Assembly (NCBI GenBank): GCA_035370245.1
Contig: DAOOVO010000008.1
Coordinates: 1-64,000 of the forward strand
Length of the DNA stretch: 64,000 nt
Reading direction: 5' to 3'
DNA from: Pseudobacteroides sp035370245
GTDB taxonomy: Bacteria > Bacillota > Clostridia > Acetivibrionales > DSM-2933
Positions 18,071 to 26,269 of the stretch are shown here, in pieces. Numbering within the stretch: the stretch's first letter is position 1; each line of letters opens with the position of its first letter. The position numbers and the translations under genes are program-made. The notes under the pieces were generated by a model that was given only the letters and a program-made list of their open reading frames with translations, was not told where the DNA came from and made no database searches.

Positions 18071-18769
18071 TCAATCCTTTTCTTCAACTTTGAATCCAAA
18101 ACCCCAAACAGTTTCGATTTTCAAACTTGATCCCATATCTGAAAGCTTTTTTCTAATCCTTTTTATCATATCATCGGTTGCTCTTGTTTCTACTTCATTT
18201 TCGAAGCCCCATATCTTATCAAGAAGTTCACTTCTTGAAATGGCTTTGTTTTTGTTTTCTACAAGATAATTAAGAAGTGAAAATTCCATACCTGTGAGTC
18301 CCAAGTTATTTCCATGGACTAAGGCCTGCTTCAAATCTCTATTTATTTCAACATCGGCTATAGACAGAGTGCCTGACTTTATATTCTGTGTCTTATCCAG
18401 TTCAATTCTGCGGAAAATACTCCTGATTCTTGCAATGAGCTCCATTGGACTAAATGGCTTTGTGAGATAATCATCACTACCCAAATTAAGACCTATTATT
18501 TTGTCTGGTTCGGTATCTTTTGCGGATACAATTATTATAGGTACGGAGCTTTTTTGCCTGATTGCCGAGCAAAGGGAAAAACCGTCCAACTCAGGCATCA
18601 TGACATCTATAACCAGCATATCGGCAGGTTTTTCATTAAAAGCATCGAGCAGTGAACGTCCGTCATTGAATGTTTCTGCCTCAAATCCTTCTTTTACCAA
18701 AAAGGATTTTATTATATTACAAATATTAATTTCATCATCAGCTATATAAATTAGTTTTTTATCAGCCAT
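18071..18769 (-). CDS. OmpR/PhoB-family response regulator
   Basis: A 232-residue regulator. The receiver domain (1-120) has the acidic pair in IADDE, the phospho-acceptor Asp in VIDVMMPELDG and Lys in TKPFS. The C-terminal winged-helix domain (about 130-230) ends with 'VETVWGFGFKVEE' -type wording (IETVWGFGFKV), typical of the OmpR family. It is the first gene of a two-gene operon with the kinase. Its target genes are not shown by the sequence. Confidence 0.9.
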   Translation of the reverse strand: MADKKLIYIADDEINICNIIKSFLVKEGFEAETFNDGRSLLDAFNEKPADMLVIDVMMPELDGFSLCSAIRQKSSVPIIIVSAKDTEPDKIIGLNLGSDDYLTKPFSPMELIARIRSIFRRIELDKTQNIKSGTLSIADVEINRDLKQALVHGNNLGLTGMEFSLLNYLVENKNKAISRSELLDKIWGFENEVETRATDDMIKRIRKKLSDMGSSLKIETVWGFGFKVEEKD

Positions 18770-19086
18770 TTATATTCACCTCTACATTTATTTTATCATG
18801 AACATGGTAAAATATCAGGCTTTAATCAATTATGCTTTATTTTTGCCACATTAATATGTGATGGAGAAATTACTAAAAAGTACAGTTTTATTTATAATCG
18901 AGGTTATTAAACTTTATTTTCGGCTATAATTCTGAGTTTGACAGTTATTAACTTAATTCTGCCTCAATTTAGCGGGCATTTAAATTTTAATATTGATGTA
19001 CAATAATTATGTTCGGGATTCAAATTTAAATCCTGTTAATTTTCAATTTTTATATATTAAATTAATTGAAAGAGGTGTTAAAGTTC
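18770..19086. other. Divergent intergenic region without a recognisable gene
   Basis: About 317 bases of AT-rich DNA separate the regulator (minus strand) from the secreted protein (plus strand). A TTGACA occurs at about 18938 but has no matching -10. I see no RNA motif, repeat or convincing small ORF. Confidence 0.4.
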
Positions 19087-19602
19087 ATGAAGATTATGAG
19101 ATTTATAGCAACTTCAGCAGTTACAGCATGCCTGATTACAACAAGTGTATTTGCAGTAAATCCTGTAAGTGCAAGTACTCCAACTCCAACAAAAACTACA
19201 GTAACTCCAACAAAGACTACGGTGACTCCAAGCAGTAAAAAAGGAAAGCTGTCTGATAAAGAAGGAGAAAATAGAAAAGATCATAAAAGAGCTGGATGCT
19301 TTGATAAAATGATGGGTGAATGCCTGTCAAACCTAGTAAAAGAAAAGGTAATAACAAGTGAACAAAAAAACTCAATAGAGAATGCTATAAAATCAGCAAG
19401 AGAAGATAAAAAAGATCTAAAGGGAATATTTGATGATCTGGTAAAGGCAGGAACAATAACCCAAGCACAGAAAGATGCATTAATAAAGGAAATGATGAAA
19501 TCTAAATGCAAGCACATGGAAAAGCATAAGAACAGAGATTCTGATAATTCTTCAACACCTAAAGAGACACCTAAAACAACACCGACTCAGAAGGGAAGAT
19601 AA
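19087..19602 (+). CDS. Secreted Thr/Pro-linker protein with a duplicated helical motif
   Basis: A 171-residue exported protein of unknown function. The ATG at 19087 lies 9 bases after AGAGGTG. A signal peptide ends near ...VFAVNPVSAS. A Thr/Pro/Lys linker with a duplicated TPTKTTVTPTKTTVTP block follows, then a basic stretch. The folded part has two related helical units, 'LVKEKVITSEQKNSIENAI' and 'LVKAGTITQAQKDALIKEM', the pattern seen in DUF2680-like secreted proteins. Two Cys (in CFDKMMGEC) and one near the C-terminus could form a disulfide or bind metal. The tail is again Thr/Pro-rich. It stands alone with a terminator behind it. Confidence 0.7.
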   Translation: MKIMRFIATSAVTACLITTSVFAVNPVSASTPTPTKTTVTPTKTTVTPSSKKGKLSDKEGENRKDHKRAGCFDKMMGECLSNLVKEKVITSEQKNSIENAIKSAREDKKDLKGIFDDLVKAGTITQAQKDALIKEMMKSKCKHMEKHKNRDSDNSSTPKETPKTTPTQKGR

Positions 19603-19650
19603 TATTTTAATCCTTACTTAAGGAATCCTTCTAAGGTATTAATATATTTT

Positions 19651-19697
19651 TAAAAGCACCTGCAATTCTAAAACGATAAAACTTGCAGGTGCTTTTA
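19651..19697 (+). terminator. Intrinsic terminator after the secreted helical protein
   Basis: A 14-bp perfect stem AAAAGCACCTGCAA/TTGCAGGTGCTTTT with a loop of about 17 bases, followed by AGTATTTTTT. Confidence 0.85.
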
Positions 19698-19866
19698 GTA
19701 TTTTTTGAAAGGCTTAGCATGATATCCAAAAAACCTCCAATATAAGCAAAATAAGTTTGTTTTCCGGTAGAAAATGAAATATAATTAATAAAGGCAATAT
19801 GAAAAGATCATTTTCATATGATGATACTTTTTTGAATTCTTAATAATTTCTTAGGGAGAGGTCAAA

Positions 19867-20862
19867 ATGAACGATATCTTTGAATTCATAGGAAATTGTT
19901 TAAAAAGCACTTATGTAGAGCTGTTTCTGTATCTGGTTTTGCCTGTTTTCCTCATAGTTTGGCTGTGGAAATCAAAAAACAGAAGTAAATTTGGACTTTT
20001 AATAAAGATGGTTGCAATAGGAACTTTTATTCTGGCTTTATTTTGGACACCTTTCAGGGAATCATCTGTGGGTTATTACACAAACTATATTCTGCTGGCA
20101 TTATTTTTGGCTTCTGCAGTTGTGGCGTTTATTAAGGGTAGAGGAATGAAATTTTTTAGTGATGCAACTATAAAAGGTATAGTCCTTGCTATTCCCGGGA
20201 TCATTTCCATATTGCTTATGGGGTATGTCAACGTAATTGGAATAAGGGGCTTTTTCTATGATGAAGAGCCAATAGAGCTGATGTTTCCATTTAAAAACGG
20301 AGCCTATGCGGTAATGCAGGGAGGTAATGGAGCCTCAAGCTTTCTTGCCAATTATCACTATCATGCATGGAAATTTGGAACAGAAGAAGATACATTAAAT
20401 AAGTTCTCAACAGATATTGTTAAATTAAATAAATTTGGCTTTTGCTTTAATACACTGGATTTTTTGTTTAATAATGATTTGCCAAAAGACTTAAACAAGT
20501 ATGAGATGTTTTCCGAACCTTTATATAGTCCATGCGAAGGTGAGGTATGGAGCGTAGAAGATGGGAATGATGATCTTGATCCTTCAAAAAATGAACTCTA
20601 TGTTCCAAGCAATAATATCGTTATAAAATATAAAGAAAATTATTATATAGCATTGCATCATTTGAAAAAAGAAAGCATAAAGGTTGCTCTAGGTGATAAA
20701 GTAAAGCAGGGACAGCTTCTAGGGGAGATTGGTAACAGCGGTAACACAACCATACCACATCTGCATATTCAGGTATGGAAAAATGAAGGGACAACTTATT
20801 TAGGAGTTCCTATTAACTTTAATGGAAGTTTCCCGGTAAAAAATAAAGTGTATTTCAAGTAG
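19867..20862 (+). CDS. Membrane-anchored M23 (LytM-like) peptidase
   Basis: A 331-residue protein with four predicted membrane segments in residues 15-135 and a peptidase M23 domain at about 205-315. The zinc-site residues of the second half are clear: 'HHLKKESIKVALGDKVKQGQ' leads to 'LLGEIGNSGNTTIPHLHIQV', giving the HxH motif HLH. The first His-Asp pair is probably in 'YHYHAWKFGTEED'. It should cut peptide cross-links of peptidoglycan, or be an inactive regulator if the first site is incomplete. GGGAG lies 9 bases before the ATG. Confidence 0.8.
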   Translation: MNDIFEFIGNCLKSTYVELFLYLVLPVFLIVWLWKSKNRSKFGLLIKMVAIGTFILALFWTPFRESSVGYYTNYILLALFLASAVVAFIKGRGMKFFSDATIKGIVLAIPGIISILLMGYVNVIGIRGFFYDEEPIELMFPFKNGAYAVMQGGNGASSFLANYHYHAWKFGTEEDTLNKFSTDIVKLNKFGFCFNTLDFLFNNDLPKDLNKYEMFSEPLYSPCEGEVWSVEDGNDDLDPSKNELYVPSNNIVIKYKENYYIALHHLKKESIKVALGDKVKQGQLLGEIGNSGNTTIPHLHIQVWKNEGTTYLGVPINFNGSFPVKNKVYFK

Positions 20863-20994
20863 TATGATTATGCACAATTGAAAAATGATTTGAATTGTGA
20901 TATATTAAACCTACTAATGGAATCATGAAGATTCCCAAGTTTACTTAATTATAATTTTTAATTATAATTTTTACCACTACGAAATTGACTTAAG

Positions 20995-21048
20995 AAAAAC
21001 CCATGAAGGGACAAAGCTTAAATTTACCCTTTTTGGGTTATTATTTTA
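20995..21048 (+). terminator. Terminator or attenuator hairpin before cbiM
   Basis: AACCCatgAAGGG pairs with CCCTTtttGGGTT around a loop of about 16 bases and is followed by ATTATTTTAT. It ends 15 bases before the cbiM ribosome site, so it could stop read-through from the peptidase gene or act as a regulated attenuator. Confidence 0.5.
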
Positions 21049-21064
21049 TAGAGGAGTTGATAAC

Positions 21065-22051
21065 ATGCATATGGCTGATGCGTTGATTTCTCCGCTGGTT
21101 GGAGGAACAATGATGGCTGCGACTACTGCAGTTGCAGCATATTCCATTAAAAAAGTACAGAATGATATGGATGAGAAGAAAATTCCATTAATGGGAGTAA
21201 TGGGTGCATTTATATTTGCCGCACAAATGATAAATTTCTCAATACCCGGAACAGGATCAAGCGGACATCTTGGAGGAGGGCTGCTTCTTGCAATAATGCT
21301 TGGGCCTTATGGCGGGTTTCTTACAATGGCATCCATATTGTTGATTCAGGCACTTCTTTTTGGTGACGGCGGACTTTTAGCTTACGGATGTAATGTATTT
21401 AATCTGGGCTTTTATACCTGTTTTATTGCGTACCCGTTTATTTATAAAAAATTTGTTAAAAAGACTGTGAGCACCGGACGAATACTTGCAGCATCATTGA
21501 TATCATCGGTAGTTGGTCTGCAGATGGGCTCCTTAAGCGTTGTTCTTGAAACTGTTTTATCCGGTAAAACAGACCTACCATTTAAAACATTCTTAATGTT
21601 TATGCAGCCTATACACATTGCAATAGGAATAATTGAAGGCTTTATTACCGCAGCTGTTGTGGCTTTTATACGGAATTCAAGGCCTGAGATTTTGGAGAGG
21701 GCGGCTTCAGGAGAAAGATTAGGTGCAGTATCCTTAAAGAAAATATTGATTGTATTTTTTGTTTTGGCTTTGATCATTGGAGGAGGACTTTCATGGCTTG
21801 CTTCATCAAATCCTGACGGTCTTGAATGGTCTATTTTTAAGACTTCAGGCAAGCCGGAAATTGAAGCTTCGGGTGGCATTTATGATACCATGTCCAATGT
21901 ACAAAGTAAAACTGCTCTATTGCCCGATTATGAACTTAAAACTTTGTCCGGTATTGTTGGGGGCATCGTAACCATAGGGTTTGTTGCTTTGGTAGGCTTT
22001 ATTGCAAATGCATTAAGAAGAAGAAAAATAAATTTAAAATCGAGGATTTGA
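21065..22051 (+). CDS. cbiM: Cobalt/nickel ECF transporter substrate-binding protein with fused PDGLE domain
   Basis: A 328-residue membrane protein. It starts with MHMADALISP, the conserved N-terminal loop whose Met1-His2 amino group and His side chain bind Co/Ni in this family. About seven membrane helices form CbiM (1-205). The C-terminal part (about 225-325) carries SNPDGLEWSIF, the PDGLE domain that in other species is the separate CbiN/NikN subunit, between two further helices. So this is an MN fusion. GAGGAG lies 8 bases ahead of the ATG. It overlaps cbiQ by 4 bases. Whether the metal is cobalt or nickel cannot be read from the sequence. Confidence 0.9.
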   Translation: MHMADALISPLVGGTMMAATTAVAAYSIKKVQNDMDEKKIPLMGVMGAFIFAAQMINFSIPGTGSSGHLGGGLLLAIMLGPYGGFLTMASILLIQALLFGDGGLLAYGCNVFNLGFYTCFIAYPFIYKKFVKKTVSTGRILAASLISSVVGLQMGSLSVVLETVLSGKTDLPFKTFLMFMQPIHIAIGIIEGFITAAVVAFIRNSRPEILERAASGERLGAVSLKKILIVFFVLALIIGGGLSWLASSNPDGLEWSIFKTSGKPEIEASGGIYDTMSNVQSKTALLPDYELKTLSGIVGGIVTIGFVALVGFIANALRRRKINLKSRI

Positions 22052-22869
22052 TTATTATGTCAGGCATTGTGAATTCATTATACAATATGAAGCATATGGA
22101 TGATCTGGCACGCAGAGAATCTCCCATACACGATATTCATCCTCTTATAAAGCTCATTACTACAGTTGTTTTTATAACTGTAGTAATGTCATTTGGCAGG
22201 TATGATATAGGTCGGCTTCTACCGTTTTTTTTATATCCTGTTATAATTGTTATTGTATCGGATTTGCCCAAAGCACCGATATTAAAAAGGATTATTATTA
22301 TAGAGCCGTTTATTATAGGTGTAGGAATACTAAATCCTTTGCTTGAAAGTGAAACATTTATTGTTGGCGGAATTGAGCTATCTAAGGGATGGATCACATT
22401 CGGTTCTATTTTTATAAAGTCGTTGTTGGCTGTTACTGCAGCTTTGCTGCTCTTAGCAACGACAGGCATGGATAAAATAGCCGGTGCCTTAAGGACGTTA
22501 AGAGTTCCAAAGATATTTGTACTACAGTTGTTATTGACATATAGGTACATATCTGTTTTGACGGAAGAAGTTGCAAGGATGTTAAGAGCCTATTCAATAC
22601 GTGCTCCACAGCAGAAGGGCATACATAGAAGTGCCTGGGCTTCATTTTCGGGACAACTTATTATAAGGACATTTGACAGGGCACAGAGGGTTTATCATGC
22701 AATGTGTGCCCGGGGATTTACAGGTGACTTTAACTTCGGAAGTGTTTTGAAAGTAAATTTAAAGGATAATATATATTGGGTTTGTTGGATAATATTTTTT
22801 GCAGCGGCAAGATTGTTTGATTTGCCTGTGCTTATAGGTTCAATGATTACAGGAGTGTTTTTTGTATGA
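22048..22869 (+). CDS. cbiQ: ECF transporter transmembrane (T) component
   Basis: A 273-residue membrane protein of the CbiQ/EcfT family. It couples the metal-binding CbiM to the ATPase. 'DIHPLIKLITTVVFI' opens the first membrane helix, and two Ala-Arg-Gly type coupling motifs are visible: 'MLRAYSIRAP' and 'VYHAMCARGFTGD'. It overlaps cbiM at the start and cbiO at the end, each by 4 bases, so all three subunits should be made together. Confidence 0.9.
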   Translation: MIIMSGIVNSLYNMKHMDDLARRESPIHDIHPLIKLITTVVFITVVMSFGRYDIGRLLPFFLYPVIIVIVSDLPKAPILKRIIIIEPFIIGVGILNPLLESETFIVGGIELSKGWITFGSIFIKSLLAVTAALLLLATTGMDKIAGALRTLRVPKIFVLQLLLTYRYISVLTEEVARMLRAYSIRAPQQKGIHRSAWASFSGQLIIRTFDRAQRVYHAMCARGFTGDFNFGSVLKVNLKDNIYWVCWIIFFAAARLFDLPVLIGSMITGVFFV

Positions 22870-23624
22870 GTCATCATAAATTGGAGATAAAAGATTTGCA
22901 TTTTTCATATCCCGACGGGCACAAGGCCATAGATGGCATAACAATTAGTATCGGCCATGGAGAGTCTGTTGGGATTATAGGAGCTAATGGGGCAGGTAAA
23001 TCCACCCTGCTTATGCTGCTTATGGGAATTCTCTTTCCCGATAAGGGAGAGATTGTTGTCGGTGATATACCGGTAAACAAAAAAACACTGCCTTTTATAA
23101 GACAAAGAGTAGGAATGGTTTTTCAGGACCCTGATGATCAGCTTTTTATGCCTACGGTATATGATGACGTGGCCTTTGGACCTAGAAATTATAAGCTAGA
23201 TGAGAAAGATGTTGAAAAAAAGGTGCTTGATGCATTGGATAAGGTTGGAATATTGCATTTGAAAGACCGAGCACCTTTCAAGTTGTCGGGAGGAGAAAAA
23301 CGTGCTGCAGCCATAGCAACTGTGCTTTCCATGACACCTGATATACTTGTTATGGATGAACCTACCTCTGCACTTGACCATAGGGCGAGAAAAAATATTA
23401 TGGGTATATTAAGAAGTTTTGAGCATACAAAGATTATTACCAGTCATGATCTCGATATGTTGATGGAGATATGCAATAGGATTGTTGTTATTAAGGATGG
23501 TAAGGTATCGGCTGATGGAACAGCTATGGATGTTTTAACCGACAGCAGGCTTTTGGATAGCTGTGGGCTTGATGTTCCCCTTTCTCTACAGAATTGCCCT
23601 AAATGCGGAAGGGGCAAAGTTTAA
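22866..23624 (+). CDS. cbiO: ECF transporter ATPase
   Basis: A 252-residue ABC ATPase. Walker A GANGAGKST is near residue 36, the Q-loop in VFQDPDDQLFMPTVYDDVAFG (the DDQLF wording is typical of ECF ATPases), the signature LSGGEKRAA, Walker B ILVMDEPTSALD and the switch His in SHDLD. A Cys pair near the end (CPKCGRG) is unusual and could bind a metal. Last gene of cbiMQO. Confidence 0.9.
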   Translation: MSHHKLEIKDLHFSYPDGHKAIDGITISIGHGESVGIIGANGAGKSTLLMLLMGILFPDKGEIVVGDIPVNKKTLPFIRQRVGMVFQDPDDQLFMPTVYDDVAFGPRNYKLDEKDVEKKVLDALDKVGILHLKDRAPFKLSGGEKRAAAIATVLSMTPDILVMDEPTSALDHRARKNIMGILRSFEHTKIITSHDLDMLMEICNRIVVIKDGKVSADGTAMDVLTDSRLLDSCGLDVPLSLQNCPKCGRGKV

Positions 23625-23674
23625 TGGTATATAATTTATCTGAATTTATAATCTGAATTTAGATGCATAACATA

Positions 23675-23703
23675 TTGAATTATGTTGAATATAGGTATAT
23701 AAT
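23675..23703 (+). promoter_or_regulatory. SigA-type promoter of the M-box/corA transcript
   Basis: TTGAAT at 23675-23680, a 17-base spacer and a perfect TATAAT at 23698-23703, about 20 bases before the riboswitch. Confidence 0.7.
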
Positions 23704-23721
23704 TAAGGTTGCGAATAAAAT

Positions 23722-23880
23722 ATTCGTTAGGTGAGGTTCCTATACAAATATACGCTGCTGCCCGGAAACATCGAGAGATGCCAATGGGTCAACAGGTACT
23801 ACCGAAATAAGGTTTTACTTAATGTAGCTGGAATTGTATTCCAAAGTTGTATAGTGCTAAAGCTCAACGAGTGAAGGAGC
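23722..23880 (+). ncRNA. M-box (ykoK) magnesium riboswitch
   Basis: The family core is nearly word for word: GTTAGGTGAGGTTCCTATAC, then ACGCTGCTGCCCGGAAAC, then GCCAATGGGTCAACAGGTA, then AAATAAGG, and AGTGCTAAAGCTCAACGAGT at the 3' side. It binds Mg2+ directly. The downstream terminator and corA fit the usual arrangement, in which high Mg2+ stops transcription. Confidence 0.95.
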
Positions 23881-23932
23881 TATAATGGCGTTTTTCCGTC
23901 ACTCTTTGTTGGCGGTTTTTTTAATGTTAAGA
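23868..23932 (+). terminator. M-box expression platform
   Basis: GAGTGAAGGA pairs with TCCGTCACTC, and a run of seven T follows the GGCGG that comes after. The 5' strand of this hairpin overlaps the end of the aptamer (AACGAGTGA), which allows switching between two folds. Confidence 0.7.
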
Positions 23933-23945
23933 AAATTGTCAATTC

Positions 23946-23973
23946 AATTATCTTTAATGAATTAAAGATAATT
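23946..23973. repeat. Near-perfect 28-bp palindrome between M-box and corA
   Basis: AATTATCTTTAAT (23946-23958) and ATTAAAGATAATT (23961-23973) are perfect 13-base inverted arms separated by two bases. The symmetry suits a dimeric DNA-binding protein. A purely AT hairpin would be a weak RNA structure. No T-run follows. Confidence 0.5.
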
Positions 23974-24001
23974 ATAAGCTGAATTGATGGAGGTGAACGG
24001 T

Positions 24002-24094
24002 ATGGACTATGACCCTGATAGTAGTAACTTAAAAGGATTTTTATTAATGTTCAAAGGTTTATTTGTCATGCCGTTAACCATAATTATGGCGTAA
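24002..24094 (+). CDS. Small ORF (30 residues) in the corA leader
   Basis: An ATG at 24002 sits 6 bases after GGAGGTG, one of the best ribosome sites in the window, and opens a 30-residue frame ending at 24094. The product has an acidic start (MDYDPDSSNLKG) and a hydrophobic second half (FLLMFKGLFVMPLTIIMA), as in single-pass small membrane proteins. It lies between the M-box terminator and corA, 53 bases before corA, and so would be co-expressed under low Mg2+. It may be a small partner of CorA or a leader peptide. I know no named family. Confidence 0.5.
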   Translation: MDYDPDSSNLKGFLLMFKGLFVMPLTIIMA

Positions 24095-24147
24095 TTGACA
24101 GATAAACCCTCAGTTTTCCGGTTGATTTTATTGAAGAGGGTGATTGT

Positions 24148-25077
24148 ATGATTGAAATCTTTAAATCAGTTAATAACCAGATAGTTCAAACAAGCACATT
24201 TGATGAAGGTGTGTGGGTAAATCTGGTAAAACCTAGTGAGGAAGAAATCGAAAAAGTTAGAAGTGCATTAAATGTCGATATAGATTTTTTAAAGGCCGCA
24301 CTCGATGAAGAAGAACGTGCGAGAATAGAAAGTGACAATGGACAGACTCTTATAATTGTTGATATGCCTGTTGTAGAAAAAGAGGGTAAAATGAATGTTT
24401 ATACTACTATTCCTCTTGGCATTATACTTATCAAGCATATAATTATAACTGTTTGTTTGAAGGAAGATACATTGCTTAAAGATTTTATGAGCAACAAGGT
24501 TAAAGCTTTTTTTACACAGTACAAGACGAGATTTGTGCTTCAGATACTCCATAAAAATGCTACACGGTATCTTCAGTTTCTAAAGCATATTGACAAGACC
24601 AGTACAAGGATAGAGCAGGATTTGCACAAGTCCATGAAGAACAAGGAGCTCATTCAGATGCTAAAGCTTGAGAAGAGTCTCGTTTACTTCTCTACGGCTC
24701 TAAAGTCAAATGAAGTTGTCCTTGAAAAGCTTATGAAATACGAGCATATTAAGAACTATCCGGAAGATACCGATCTTCTTGAGGATGTAATAATTGAAAA
24801 CAAACAGGCTATAGAAATGGCCAACATATATAGCAACATATTAACCGGCACAATGGATGCTTTTGCTTCTATTATTTCAAACAATTTAAATATTGTGATG
24901 AAATTTTTAACATCTGTAACCATTGTGATGGCTATACCCACTATGATATCAAGCTTTTTTGGAATGAATGTAGATTTGCCGCTTTCGGGAAAAGCTTCTT
25001 TTTGGCTGATTGCAGCTGTAGCATTTGCAATGTCATCTGCAACCGGACTGTTTTTGTATAAGAAAAAGATGTTCTAA
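24148..25077 (+). CDS. corA: CorA-type magnesium channel
   Basis: A 309-residue CorA-family divalent cation channel, homopentameric in known members. The large N-terminal cytosolic domain (1 to about 245) is followed by two C-terminal membrane helices with the signature GMN in FFGMNVDLP (272-274). GAGGGTG precedes the ATG. Upstream M-box control argues for Mg2+ as the physiological substrate. Confidence 0.92.
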   Translation: MIEIFKSVNNQIVQTSTFDEGVWVNLVKPSEEEIEKVRSALNVDIDFLKAALDEEERARIESDNGQTLIIVDMPVVEKEGKMNVYTTIPLGIILIKHIIITVCLKEDTLLKDFMSNKVKAFFTQYKTRFVLQILHKNATRYLQFLKHIDKTSTRIEQDLHKSMKNKELIQMLKLEKSLVYFSTALKSNEVVLEKLMKYEHIKNYPEDTDLLEDVIIENKQAIEMANIYSNILTGTMDAFASIISNNLNIVMKFLTSVTIVMAIPTMISSFFGMNVDLPLSGKASFWLIAAVAFAMSSATGLFLYKKKMF

Positions 25078-25241
25078 ATTTATAAAAGTTATTAAGTTTG
25101 TTTTTGTTGAAAGGCTTTTAATTTTATATAATGTATAAAAACCTGCATGAGCTAAAATCCATGTGGGTTTTATTATGGTGTAATTTTTATAAAAAATAGA
25201 AAATAAAAATAAAAAACTATATAAATTGTAGAAAATAGGTG

Positions 25242-25333
25242 TATAATATAAATGCAAATGCAAATCATTACTATTTAAATGGGTATTAATATTACATTTA
25301 GCGGAGATAAATGCAAATGATTAATTGCATTTA
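25242..25333 (+). promoter_or_regulatory. znuA operator region, candidate Zur sites
   Basis: Four copies of a half-site TAAATGCAA (or its complement TTGCATTTA/TTACATTTA) occur at 25249-25257, 25292-25300, 25308-25316 and 25325-25333. The last three are spaced 16 and 17 bases and alternate in orientation. The first begins two bases after a TATAAT (25242-25247). The symmetry and the position before a zinc importer that is linked to a fur-family gene suggest Zur operators. A related triple element occurs at 42701-42743 and 43583-43626. Confidence 0.6.
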
Positions 25334-25360
25334 ATATATTTAGATTAGGAGAAGTGATTT

Positions 25361-26269
25361 ATGAATAAGTATATACGGCTATTTTTGGTTGTTTTTATTG
25401 GGGCTTTTCTGTTTTCGTCTTGCGGTAACTCTCCTGAAACTACAAATACCGGCAAACAAAAGGAATTTACAATTGTAACATCATTCTACCCCATATATGT
25501 GTCTGCAATAAATGTAGCAAAGGATATTCCGGGTGTGAGGGTGAAAAACATGACAGAGCCACAGACAGGCTGCCTTCACGATTACCAGTTGTCTCCGGCA
25601 GATTTGAAGACTCTTGAAAGTGCCGATGTTTTTGTAATAAATGGTGCAGGAATGGAAGCTTTTATGGATAAGGTCATAAGTCAGATGCCAAAACTGAAGG
25701 TTGTAGAGGCTTCAAAGGGAATAGAGCTTATCAAAAATTCATCCGATGGTGAAGAGAATCCCCATGTATGGGTGAGCATATCTGAAGCTATTAAGCAGGT
25801 CAAAAATATTAGTGAAGAATTGGCTTTGATAAATCCGCAAAATGCAGATAAGTACAGGAAAAACAGTGAAGATTATATTAAAAAGCTGGAAGCCTTGAAG
25901 GAAAAAATGCATAATGAGCTTGACGGTATAAAAAACAGAGATATTGTAACATTTCATGAGTCATTTCCATACTTTGCAAAAGAGTTTAACCTGAATATTG
26001 TTGCGGTTATAGAACGTGAGCCCGGATCTGAACCAAGTGCGGGTGAAATAGCCGATACTATAAATATAATTAAAAAGACAAATGTAAAGGCCTTATTTGC
26101 TGAGCCTCAGTATTCTAAAAAGGCTGCCGAGTCCATAGCAAATCAGACAGGAGCAAAGGTATTTACTCTTGATCCCATTGTCACAGGCTCCGAGGATGGA
26201 GATGTTGATGGGTACATTAATAAAATGGAAGAAAATCTAAAATCTTTGTTAGAGGCATTGAAAATATGA
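25361..26269 (+). CDS. znuA: Zinc-binding lipoprotein of ZnuABC
   Basis: A 302-residue cluster A-I metal-binding lipoprotein. The lipobox LFSSCGN gives lipidated Cys near residue 21. Metal ligands fit the zinc subgroup: His in CLHDYQLSP, His in NPHVWVS, His in FHESFPYF and an acidic residue near the C-terminus (LDPIVTGSE). The His-rich loop of many ZnuA proteins is absent. AGGAG is 9 bases before the ATG. It overlaps the ATPase gene by 4 bases. Confidence 0.88.
   Translation: MNKYIRLFLVVFIGAFLFSSCGNSPETTNTGKQKEFTIVTSFYPIYVSAINVAKDIPGVRVKNMTEPQTGCLHDYQLSPADLKTLESADVFVINGAGMEAFMDKVISQMPKLKVVEASKGIELIKNSSDGEENPHVWVSISEAIKQVKNISEELALINPQNADKYRKNSEDYIKKLEALKEKMHNELDGIKNRDIVTFHESFPYFAKEFNLNIVAVIEREPGSEPSAGEIADTINIIKKTNVKALFAEPQYSKKAAESIANQTGAKVFTLDPIVTGSEDGDVDGYINKMEENLKSLLEALKI

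Noticed and set aside
19180..19235. Short direct repeats as a CRISPR or tandem repeat array
   Set aside because: They encode the TPTKTTV linker of a secreted protein in frame, so they are coding repeats.
18993..19238. A plus-strand frame overlapping the start of the secreted protein
   Set aside because: It overlaps the signal peptide and linker of the better-supported frame and is low-complexity (SNSNKNYSNSNK), reflecting the linker repeats.
20863..21064. A cobalamin or NiCo riboswitch in the cbiM leader
   Set aside because: No B12-box (GCCACTG) is present, and I could not match the four-helix NiCo pattern. Only a simple hairpin is supported.
21442..21879. A 145-codon minus-strand frame inside cbiM
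   Set aside because: It is antisense to a well-conserved membrane protein, has no ribosome site and no recognisable domain.
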